Assembly: GCA_029204225.1 (NCBI GenBank)
Contig: CM055102.1
Span: forward strand, 9,747,456-9,811,455
Length of the DNA stretch: 64,000 bases
Direction: 5' to 3'
Source of the DNA: Diphasiastrum complanatum
Taxonomy: Eukaryota > Streptophyta > Lycopodiopsida > Lycopodiales > Lycopodiaceae
Positions 14,001 to 26,000 of the stretch are shown here, in pieces (the first letter of the stretch is position 1; each line of letters starts with the position of its first letter). The notes beneath the pieces are model-generated. The model was not told the DNA's origin. It did no database searches and was given only the letters and a program-made list of their open reading frames with translations. A program made the position numbers and the translations under genes.

Positions 14001-17000
14001 TTGCTACCCATTTCGTGGCTTGATTGGAGGATGTCCAGCGCCCTACTTCATCACCATTTTCAGCAGTTTTCTCCATTTTTTTTCAGGTTATGTGTGGATT
14101 TTGGTAGCTACTGCCCAGCGCCCTACTACCTTGCCATCTTCGACGGATTTCTCCACCGATTTGCTGTCCATTTTGCTGATTGTTTGGAGGCTGTTCAGCG
14201 CCCTACTTCATCACCATTTTCAGCGGTTTTTCCATCATGTTGCAGGACATTTGTGGATCTTACTAGCTGCTGTCCAGCACCCATTTTCAGCTTGGATCTT
14301 CAGGTCTCTCTCTCTCTTTAGCCTCCTATCCAAAAACCACCCAATTCTGTAATCGTTTGCTATTCCAAATTGCCAAAATCCTGCAGCCTGTTGATCACTG
14401 CCCCAGCCCTTCCGACTTGTCACTTTCGCCTATTATTTTATCCATTTCCAGCCATCTTTCACAGTTTATCAAAAGGCTCTCCAGCGCCCGTCCTGAACCA
14501 CATTTCATGGAATTCCGACTCCGTTTGATATTCCAATTTTCCCTCCTAGCTGTCCAGCGCATTTTTACAGCCTTCATTTTCACTTTTTCCATTTGTTGAT
14601 TGCTGCATAGACTAATTTGGGGTGACGACAAGAGTCCGCTCCCTCAAGTTTTCGTCTATTCCTTCCACTATCATTATGGCACATTCACCTACCCCCAGTG
14701 AAACTGTTCAGGAAAACATATTCGATCAGTTTCGGTGCATGGATGAAACCCTTTCTGGCCTCGTCCTTCGCTTCGATACAATCATGACCGGCTTTCTTAC
14801 TATGCACTCACATATTGATTCTTTACAGCCTCATGGTCCTGGAAAAGCTCCTATCTTTCCTTCATTTGGGACTCCCCCTCCGTTTGAATTTCCATCTTCT
14901 TCTGCTAGTCAGCCTGGTGGTGGACCGTTCATTCCACCTAACCCACCTCTTGGTTTCTTTCCACGTCCCCCAGTTCCTGAGCCACACTTTGCTCGAGACT
15001 TTCGTGATAGGGTACAGCTTGCTACCTATTCCGGTTCCTCTGACGTGAACTTATTAGAGAATTGGTTTGCTAAGCTTGACACATATTTTCAGATCTACCC
15101 TAAGACTGATCCTCAGAAGATCCAGTTGGCTGCTTTACACTTAGATGGACGCGCCGCCACGTGGTGGCGAGTTTATCGAGCTAATCCTAATCGGGGAGGG
15201 CTCCATATATGGCATACCTTTCGCCGTGACCTCCGCCATGCTATGATTGATCCTCAGTGGCTCAACTGCCAACGTGATACATTCTGTAGTCTCACTCAGA
15301 CCAGACCTTGCTTTTTATACAGATCAGTTTATGGAGCTTTCTTATCTTTTCACACATCTACCGCCCACTGAGCTTATTTCTCGTTACATTGTTGGGCTTC
15401 GTGGTGCCTTACTTTACGATGTTTCTTCCTTCCGTCCTCCCACACTTGTTGAGGCGATGTCTCTTGCCAGTACTTTATAGCACAAGTACTCTGACACCCT
15501 TCCTTCCCGCTTCTCCCGACCTCGTCCTTCTACTTCATCTTTTCCCGCTATGTCCACCCCTACACCTGCCCCTTCAGTTCCAGCTCCTTGCATTGTTCCT
15601 TCGTCTCCTCGTCCTCCGACCCCTCGACCTGCTTTTGTCCGACATTACACGTCTACAGAGTTCGCTGACATTGTATCCCATAGTGAGTCAGAGTCCCATA
15701 TACAAGTTCCTACTGATGCTGATTCACATATACAGGTTGCGGTTGATATGGTCCTTGATACTGATATAGCATGCTATGATACTATTGATGATGTTGTTCC
15801 ATGCTTTGATATTGTTGTTGAGTACTTTGACGCTACTCATGTTCCTGAGCGCCATGCTATAGATGTTGTCGCCTATGCTCCTTATTTCGATATTATTCAT
15901 GGGTCTACGGTTTCAGATGCTTTGGCTACTCCAATAGATCTCCATATGGCATACGGTTATACATTTCATGATGGTCCTATTGTATACTCACTAGCTGATT
16001 TTCTTGATACCCGTCTAGATGAGTATGCGGTTCTTCTAGATTCATATTTAGGCCAGAACTTATCAGTTGATGCTTCTGTTATTATGCCTACGTATGTTGT
16101 TCCATTTGTGGATCATATTAATCTAGATGCGGGGCGAGGGTATATTGCTTTAGTGGATACAAGCAGTACACATTTATTTATTAGCAGTTACATTTCCACC
16201 AGGATTTGTGCTACACTTGTTCTTAGCCTATATTTATTAAAAATTTGAATTTTAAGTGTGGTTAAGAATGGTACATTGTCATTAAGAAGGGGCTAGGGGT
16301 ATAGAGTTAAAGTGGGGTTAGTGGGTGGGTTAGATTTTGGAGATTTAATTTTAGCCATTGGATGTGCCATGTCATATAGACCATTCCATCTCAATTGTCA
16401 CTCTTTTATTGGTACACATGTCGTCATTAACACTAATTTTGATTAGTAAAGAGGCCCTTTTTGAGTCCCAGCCTCTCAGTGTTGAGGTTGCTCGTTCCCA
16501 TTCTTTTCCCAGTTCTCAGATGATTCAGGGCTTGCATTATTGCACTGGTGATTTTTCTGGTCAGGCACATTTCTACATCATTTCTTTGAAGCACTATGAC
16601 ATTATTTTTAGTGCAGACTGGTTCTCCTCACTTGGTATTGTTGTTATGGATCTCTCTCAGAAGACACTTTCCTTTACTCATGTTGGTCAGCATCATTCAC
16701 TTGTTGGTATTGATTCCTTGGGTGACTATCAGTTGGTTACCGGGAAGCAGTTTATGCGTAGCCTGCCAAAGGCTCAGGATGCAGCTCTTCTTTCCATTTA
16801 GAGTACATCAGTTGCTGCTTCACTTTCACCATCCGTGGGTCCTCCCTCAGGTTGCTGCTGCTCCAGGTTTACAGGTTGTTGTTGTGTGCCTTGTGCCTAT
16901 ATGCCTTGATTCACCGATATTCTATTCAGTGATCATTCCTGGTTTCATTGATATTCAGGCCGTATACCTTGGTGGTATTTCTACTATTGCTTTCGCGCAT

Positions 17001-20000
17001 ACCTCAGATAGCCCTCCTGGTTCGGTGGTTGGTGCAGTATCTTCTCCATTGGTCTCTATATCTCCATCTCTTGAGTCCGTTATGGCCGATGTTCCTGTTG
17101 ATTTCTATGGGGTTCTTCACGGGTCCGCGTTTGATGGTTCCCTCGCTATTGGTGATCAAGTTGTATCTTCTTCGCTTTACTCCATGGATCTTTGCTTGAG
17201 GTTTGTGAACCGCCTGAAGATAATTCTACGGTTCCTTACAAGATTCATGCGCCTTTGGCCCTTACCGTTACACATTTTCCATCCGAGGATATTTGCCAGA
17301 TGGCCACTATTACTTATCTAGGGTATTTATATGTTGGGATCTTTCTAGATGAGTATGCGGGCATCCTTCCGTCTCCTTGTGTTTCTACATATAGGTTTGC
17401 TGCAGTCCATGCCGATGCTATGGATATATGGCATTCCTGGTTATTACGTATAGCTTGGTTTCCATTTGGACCTGTTGATTGGTGCTGGTTTTTCCATATT
17501 ACTGATCGCCTATGGTGCGGATATCTCTATGATTATGCATGTGGCTCTCTATCTGTTCCCTAGATTGTTGCTCATTGTCAGGCTTGGCTTATCCTGATGG
17601 CTTGGGTTATTGCCTCTGTTCCAGCTACTGTTTGTCAAGGTGATCTTCAGATTCCCCGTCATTTCAAGTTGCTCCATATCGCTTGGTCTCTGATGCTGAG
17701 TTGCCACTTTGTTTTGGTTTTCCGAGACCATCAAAGTACCTTGAGAGAGTTCCTTCTCCTCTCTTGGATAGTTTTTGGGGATGTTGCCGCCATATACTTC
17801 AGTATTGCTCATATGTGCTTTGATACTCATTCCCAGCTACATGGATATTGATCCGATACTTGCTACTGATGTTGGGGTTCCTGTTCCTCGTTCCGGTGCA
17901 TTTCTTCTATTCCTCACTTGTGCGCCTGGTGGTGTGTACTTTGGGATTACACTTGCAGCCAGTTCCAATGGGTCATCCGATTCTCCATCCGTTTTTGGTG
18001 TATCCTATGATGGATTGGTATGTCCATATGAGGTCTTTCTGGATGAGTTTTTCGGCTACAGTCTTTCAGTTGAGGCCTCTACTATTTCTAGATTTGTTGC
18101 TATTGTTTTTATGCATCATGTCTTTTTAGATGATGCATTGATTTCTTGGACCTTCTGGAGCTTTTGGCATGCTGCTCTTCTCGTGATAGGGGCCTTGAAG
18201 GTACCGTGTGCCATTGCTACTTCTCATTCATGGGCCTTATGGATTCCTGGCACATCGCTTGCTTTTCCATGCTATTACAGCGTGCCTGTCATCCTGCTTA
18301 TGTTCCTACTCCTTGGTGCTAGTCTTCTGATGCTGCTATCTTTTCTTGGGGCACCTATATCACTGAGTTTGCACATATGGTTGATGGTTATGTGTATGAT
18401 GCGACTATTCGCGATGAGTGTCCAACTCTTTTCCAGTTTCCTTATTGGCTTCCCGTTGCTGATGCAGTTCTACCTTCTCGGGCTTTTTGGATACCTTGGT
18501 ATGATGTCCCTATCTTTTGGGCTGATCCTCTACTATCTTGGGCATTACGGATACCTTGGCATTCCTGGTTGCTGCTTAATCTTCGTTTGGTTCCTTGGCA
18601 TTCCTGGTTGTTCCATATTGCTTGCTTGCAGATGACACGGCCGAGATGTTCCCTTCGTCGCCATGATGTTGATCCTGAGCTGTTCCCTTTCTTACCAGCT
18701 GCCATTCACCAGGTTCGCCTTCACCATAGTCGATGCTGCCAGCAGATTCAGTTTTTGGTCCAGTTGGATGTTCGTCACATGGGAGCCTATTGATGTCTTT
18801 TATCATACACCATCACTTGCGGATCAGGATCGTGCTCTTGCTGCACTTGTTGATTCCTCTACATCAGATGCTGCTCTAGTTGTTGATGCACCAGGGCTTG
18901 TTGTTGTTTGATCCAGTTTCTTTTCGGCAGTTGAGTCTTTTTTTTGTGTCGGGGAGAGTTATGGACTTGGCTCATTACATTCGCCGCGTTCATTTACATT
19001 TACTTTACTTTAGGCATAAGCAGGCCTTGGGCCCTTTTTATTCATTAGTGACACTTAGACTATATGGTTGGCCTTTGGCCTTATTATTCATTATTAGGCC
19101 ATTTGGACATATGATTGGAGACTGGGGGCCTTCTTGGAGGGTGCACTATTATCCCTCCCAGTTGGGCCCTAGCCACCAGAAGCTTCCTTTTAGGGCTTCC
19201 TCTTGGCTATAAGTAGGGAAACTGTGTCATTTGTTATTCAGCTGATGATATTGATCTCTCTCTTTAGTCTCCTTAATCTCTCTCTTTCCTGCTTTCTAGG
19301 GCTGAGTCTTGCTTATGTGTTGCTTTCATAGCTTAAGTCTTGCTTATGTGATGCTTTCATAGCTTAGCTCTAGATCAGCTGTGGCTCTATTCGTAACATG
19401 GCAAAGAACCACTTCCTCGAGTGGGTTGTGGCTAACTCAGTTTCTAGCCTCATGCATGTAGTCCAAGCCTAGAGGGGAAACTGTCATGTTTCGAGCCTCG
19501 GACACATGCAATTTCGGCACATGTAAAAATTATGTCAATTATGTAAACCGGTAAAATGTTAAAAAACCGGGTTTTGTTGATAACTTATAAGTTATTTAAG
19601 TTGGGTCCATGTTAGGGCCCTAGACCCCAAGTATTTACATGGGAGATAAAAATAAATGGAAACAAAGTTTGTAAAGGTCCTAAGTTGGAAGGACCCAAGT
19701 TTCTTAGGTGACTCACTACAAATAAGTGAAGTTTCCTCTCTAGAGAGAGAGAGAGAACTGGACACATGTCTCAACTCAAGATTGAGTGGAGATTTTTGCA
19801 CGAAACTTTGTACATTTTCTACTATATATACAAGGAGGGCTAAGCTATCCTTGAAGTCGTTGGATGTGACTGAGCAAGGTCGATATCTGCAAGCAGGTAC
19901 CTTAGCCAAATTACCTCCTTGGTAGCATTCGTGGCAGCTATGTATTCTGATTCGGTCGATGATAATGCTACTGAGGTCTGCTTTCGGCTGTTCCAAGAGA

Positions 20001-23000
20001 TTGGACCTTGATTGTATAAAAATACAAATCCAGAAGTCGATCTTCTGGTATCGATATCTCCTGCCCAATCCGCATCTGTGTATCCTTCGAGAATATTGGC
20101 AAATTGGCCGCCTCCATAACAGATGCTGAGATGTTTGGTTGCTTGGATGTATTTCATGACCTTCATGAGCACTTTCCAATGGGTTAGACCTGGATTCGAT
20201 AGGAATTGGCTGAGTGAACTGATTGAGTATGCAAGGTCGGGTCGAGTGCAAAGCACTGCATACATCGGTGAGCCGATGATGGAGTGAAACGGATATTGCA
20301 TCATTTCCTCCTTTTCTGCCTCAGTTTGAGGAGATTGTTCCTTTGACAACTTCAGACCAGGGTCGAGTGAAAAGTAGCTCGATTTGCAGTTGGTCATTCC
20401 ATATCATCTACATAGAGAGTGATGATAATAAAGAAATCCGATACAGACTTGAAGTAGACATTCGAGTCTACCGAGTTTGAAATAAAACCATTCTCGATTA
20501 GAAATGCATTGCATTAGGGCCATTTTTGATTTCAATAGAATTTCAATTCACGATTTTCTCAATTTGATTTTAGAAAAAAGGGGCCCAATATGAGCTTGGG
20601 CCCCCATATTGAAAGCTCAAAAGAAAAAAATTTGAAATGGAGGTGGAGGCGGCGCCCCTCCCATTTAAGATCATGATGGTGATGGCTGGCTGCACAGTCA
20701 CCCACTCCCCCCCCCCGTGACCGTCTTTGCTGCCCACCCGGGGTCGCTGGTCCAAGTGAGAGCGCTCCCCTCCCCTCCCAAGCTCGTTGCTGCCCACCTC
20801 GCTGGCCTGTACCAGGTGAGACCTCCCCCACCCCCCTACGCGCTTCGAGTATCTGCGCTCTCGCCCGGACCAGCGGCCCGGGGTGCACATGCTGCGAGCT
20901 CGTGGGGGGGGGGGGTTCTGGCTTGCACGGCTAGCTGTCAGCCGCCGCCCACTCTTGGATCTGAACTTCTAATTTTTCTTTAAATATAGAGCTTGAGGAT
21001 CCGATCCTGAGCCTGAGGACGATGCAATTTATCGGATTAGTAGAACTTTGATTATAACAGAAGCTCTGATACCATGTCGGAAATATGTGAATTATCAGGA
21101 ATATCGAATGATATCGGATCAAAGGAGCTCTGGTTAAAACAAATGCTCTGATATCAGATCGAAAATGGTAGCATAGCAGTGGAAGTAGAGCAACGGACAG
21201 TTGTAGATCGGAAGTGCAATAGTTACTAGCAATAATCAAGATGAATAAACAGCAGTAATGCTCAATAGAACAAACCAGTAGTGAGGACAAAAATGTACTC
21301 TTGAATAAAATTTAGAAAGTGAGTACATGGGTGTGAAGCTGAGCGCAATTCAAAGAGGTGCAGATATTTTAGAGCTTCTCTCCTCTAGATAGTTAATCAG
21401 CTATCTCTTATAGATAACTAATTGAAAGATATCATTTACAAGTCTTTATGGTCAGTACTTTCTATCTACTTAATTGATTACAGCCGCGTTGTAGTTGGTA
21501 ACCGCTTTGGTAGTAATAAAGACTATGTACAAGTGGGTGAACTGCCATAAAATTTTCTAACCGTACTTGGATCGACTTATATTGATGAGAGAATGTCGAT
21601 GTCGAGTTAGTCGATGATGTCGAGTAAGTTGAGTATATACATGGAGAAGTCGAAGTCGATGGAATGAAGTAAGTCGAGTACTTCGATCTCGGGTACCTCG
21701 ATGTCAGGCAAGTCGATGAAGTCGAGTTGTCGATGGAGTCATATTTTGCGAAAATCCTGAAAAATGCAAAAAGTGCGAAAAATGTGAAAATGCGAAGATC
21801 CCGAAAATTTAAAATCCCGACAATCTTAAAAATACAGTCCCGACGGAGTCAGACTTCGACAAGTTTTCAAAATGCTCATTATTGAATGGATTTGAGGCTG
21901 AGCATTGAAATCCAACAAAGAGGGGCTAGAGAGACACATTGGAATACATGGTCACCATCTAAATCATCTCCCTCTTCGAAGAGTCTACCAAGGTGTGACA
22001 AATAGTGAAAGATGAAGGGATGATGGAAGAAGGTGAATGTAGCAAGGAAGGTACAAGGAGATCTTACAAGAAACCCACGCATCAGGAGAGACAGGGGACC
22101 AACTTTGCACTAATGACATCTATCTTAGAGTCACAAGAGCCACAGTCATTCTATGAAGTCAGGAGTATGACTCCATTATGCAGAATGACACATGGGAGCT
22201 TGTCAACTTACTTGATAGGAAGTAACCAAATAGGTTTACAAGATCAATTATCAAGCAAGTGGCAAGATAGAGAAATATAAGGCAAGACTTGTTGCAAAAG
22301 GTTTTGCTCAACATGAATGTCTTGACTATGATGAGATGATTGCTCCTGTTGCTAAGATGACATGTTTAGGAACTAGCCTATTCTCATTAGGACATTCAAC
22401 AAATGGCTGTCAAACGTGCCTTTGTCAATGGAGAATTAAAACAAGACGTTTACATGGAGCAGCCACAAGGTTTTTAGGCTGAAGGAAAAGAGCATTTGGT
22501 ATGTAAGCTTAAGAAAGCTTTGTATCGGTTAGAACAAGGGCATGGTACAATCATATTAATGGTAACTTCACAAAGAATGACTTCGAGAAAAGTGAATCTA
22601 ATTGCAACTTGCATGTTTTAAGGAGAAAGAGGACATAGTGATTAATTTTCTCTATGTTGATGATCTAATCATCACAAGCAGCAATAAGTTACTTATTGCT
22701 AAAGGTTAAATGAGATCTTTCACGTGAATTTGACATGAAATATATGGGCTTGATACATTATTGCCTAGAATTAGAAGTTTGGACGAAACATTACATTCTT
22801 TTTATATCCCAGGCAAAGTATGCAAATGAGCTTCTTCAAAGATTCAATATGCAAAATTGCAACCCCATAGCCACTCCCAGTGATACAAGTAATAAGCCAT
22901 CCATGGTTGATAAGACACCCTTTGTGGAAGAAACGCTATATCGTCAATTGGTGGGCAGCTTGATATATCTTACAAATACCAAACTTGACATTGGAGTAAA

Positions 23001-26000
23001 GGCTAAAGCTTTAGAAACAAATTGGAAATCAGCCAAGTGGATTCTGAGGTATGTAAAAGGAACTTCTACAAATGGCATTGGTTACATGATTGATGAAAAC
23101 CTTTAGTTGGAAGGATATTTTGATGCAGATTGGGCAGGAGACAAGGACGATCATAGATAAAACCAGTTATTCAATTCACCTAGGTTCTTGAGCAATTTCT
23201 TGGTACATCAAGAAACAACCTACGATAGCATCTCCAATAGAAGCTGAGTACAAGGCCACTACGAGAGCCACCTACAAGACTATATGGTTGAGGCGCTTGT
23301 TGGTTGATATGCAAATTGCTCAAGTGAGTCCTACAATGATGTATTGCAATAGCTAGAGCTTGCCAGGAATCTCGTATACCATGCCATGACAAAACACATT
23401 GAGGTCAACTAGCACTTCATACGGGAGAAAATGCATAGTGGAAAAATTCAACATGAGTTCTATGGCACCGAAGATCAGACTACAAACATCTTCACTAAGC
23501 CGCTTAGTAAAGAGAAAGTTGAAAAGTTTAGATAGTCTTTAGGTGTTACATTGAATAAAATAGCCATTATGGGGGGAGTTGAAATATAATATCTATTTTA
23601 CCCCCACTGGCTAGGCACTTTCATGGTTTTATGTTGTACACTTGTCATGGGGGGCAATTTGATTGTAAATACATTGTACCCCTCTTTGTAGTTAAGTGCA
23701 AGTTGGGTCCAACTGGCCAAGTGTGCATGCCATGTGGCATAAGACTCAAGTTGGTGATGACACCTCAATAGTTTCTATATATAATCATTCTCTAGGAGGC
23801 CCACGCCCTCCTCTCTATCTCTATCTCTATCTCTAATCAAGCATTTGGAGTTCCTAACCTTGGTTATTGTGGTGCTTAAGGTTCCCTTGTATTGTTGGTG
23901 CTTCCATAGCTAGTTTCCTTCAAGCTTTCATCTGTTGTGTCAGATATTGAGGTTAAGATACTTCAAAGATAGACCTGTATGTTCATCAGTACTATAAAAA
24001 TATCAACTGTAGCTCTAGGATCATACCCGAACATAACAAATACAAAAATGTGAAATCTTTAACTTTAAATTTGTCAATCCACAAACCCTCAAGATCGACA
24101 ACTCCATAATGCAATGCCTGAGCGATACGCTACAGCATCCTTATTCACATCATTAGCAACCAAGAGTAGGTGCAGGTTCAACTTAACTTATCCATACAAA
24201 GATGGAATAATTGGCATCTTCAGTTGTTGATGCCCAACTCAGCAAGTAAGACAATGTGATTGAGCTTAAACTAAATATTGTAGCGTAGCTTACTTGTAAA
24301 GGAGTACAAACTGCTAGACTACAAATGAATATATATTAGTAATCATAAAAATTTACCAGGTCTTTTCCAGAAGGAAACAAAAAGTTTGCTACTAGTTCAC
24401 TTTGAGTAGTTCGAGACTTCCAAGGGAAACATCCATCCAAAAAATCTCTAAACTGTGATGTCTTTGGATGGACTTCAAGTGGTGCCGACTACTATCAACT
24501 CCTAGACCCCATTGTCAGTTCTTTTTCGTTTTGTTTATAGTCATTCCATAGCATAGATCCAGGCATTTCAAATCTTTTCATATGTTATATGAAATTTTTG
24601 AATCGAACTAGCAACAAATAATTTGAAAAATACCTAGAAAATTGGAAAAGTCAGAAACTCCAGACCCACTGGGATCTTATTCAAATTTCAACTCAGTTTG
24701 AAAGCCTTCAAGTCGCAAATCTTTGAAACTACAGTACTCATGCTGACGGTCAAGTACTTGCACACCTCATGTTCTTGAAGTTAAAATAGAGATACGTTCT
24801 AATACATAAGCTTATTGAAGTGCACGTACGTATGACACAGGCATGTGTGAGCAAGCAGATAAAAGTATCAGCATATCTTTGGTGTATGTGCAATACAAAA
24901 AGATCCAGAGAAAAGAACTCACAAAGTGAAGAGAATTAGAGACCAAAAAAAGACTTGCAACCTAAACTTAAGTCCTCTCTTTACATATGGAATCACAGAA
25001 ACATCATGGTTCAGAGCAGTTTAGCACAAAAAATAACTCAACACCATAGTTTTGATATACATTCAAGAGAACTCACAAAACTTCAGGTTGAGAACTGTTT
25101 GGGCCTGACAGACTTCCGTGTTCCTGAGAAGTATCGCCTTGAAGTTTCAATTTCTCAGCTTCTGGAACTTTGGTTGATGCAAATCGGCCCTTGTGTCGAT
25201 GCATCCTACATACAAACTAGTTTGGTTAGTCTACTCTTCCATCTGATCTGAACTTTAGAATTACACAGGACCACACAATCCTTCGTCAATAATCTTGTTA
25301 GTTGCAATAACCTCTAGTTGAGAAACCCCAAGGTACCATGATAAAAATATGATTGCAATGTGAAGCTAAGTCAAATGAAGACGTGAAGCTAAGTCAAATG
25401 AAGAATGAAGTTAGCCATCCAGCTATCCTCAGTTGAATCATTGCAATGCATAAAAGATGGTCAAAATACAGCAAACAATTCATGCTAATTCTGATAAGTG
25501 AATTGATATTGGTGCTTGACCTTTGAGCAACTTCTTTGCGAACGGTGTATCGAACCCTTTTATAAAAGGAGCGATCCTTCCGCTTTTCTCGAAACCTGGT
25601 CAAAGAAGCAAGTCTATGTGGTAAATTCATGCGCACTGGAGCATCTGACACAACCTGCCCAAACGAAGATGGTCAGATACTTTTCCCTGTAACACACATG
25701 CAGACCAAACAGACAACGTTCGAAAGTGAGTATCGGAAAACTCGAAAGGATTTACATCCATCCAAACCAGTAGACAGCTGTTAAACATCAACAAAACCCT
25801 CAGCTTTATTCCATAGTGATCTGTTGACACATTGGCACCTTGATATAATGACCAGGTATACCTCCTCCTGGAATCCCAAGAGGGACTTCGCGTCCTCCTA
25901 ATAGCAGCAACACTGCTTGTACCTGGAATCAAGCACCCTTTTTATGATACAATTTACTGAATAACAATAATTAGACAATTCAGGAAAAAAACACAGAAAT

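Larger units (their letters stand above)
13331..19397 (+). mobile_element. Gypsy-like LTR element with gag and protease only
   Basis: Two LTRs (13331-13742 and 18955-19397) flank a 5.2 kb interior. A tRNA-Met primer site follows the 5' LTR. The order is leader with 80-bp repeats, gag, a protease region, then about 2 kb of degenerate sequence with three partly repeated blocks. I find no RT (xxDD), RNase H or integrase motif in any plus-strand frame, so it was probably mobilised in trans. It sits inside one arm of the palindromic element. About 14 bases present in the other arm are missing at the junction, and no target duplication is seen. Confidence 0.8.
7350..25076 (-). other. 17.7 kb intron of the GATA gene, filled with retroelements
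   Basis: The donor is TTTT|GTGAGT at 25077/25076 and the acceptor is CAG at 7350. The intron contains a palindromic LTR element pair, a 6.07 kb Gypsy-like element with both LTRs, at least four Copia fragments in both orientations and several simple repeats. The flanking exons are intact and in compatible phase, so the insertions appear to be tolerated. Confidence 0.85.

Noticed and set aside
13790-14290. Regularly spaced repeats as a possible CRISPR array
   Set aside because: Units are contiguous, diverged and without unique spacers, the genome is a plant, and the repeats lie in an LTR element leader.
13941-14599. Open frames of 126, 110 and 80 codons in the Gypsy leader
   Set aside because: They run across the 80-bp tandem repeats before the gag start and have no motif.
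17775-18635. 286-codon hydrophobic frame that could be taken for a membrane protein
   Set aside because: T-rich retroelement interior gives hydrophobic translations in several frames; one part matches a repeat block of the element, so no separate membrane gene is supported.
20559-20983. Overlapping GC-rich frames of 88-109 codons on both strands
   Set aside because: Low complexity, no domain, and open on both strands because of GC content; probably retroelement leader.
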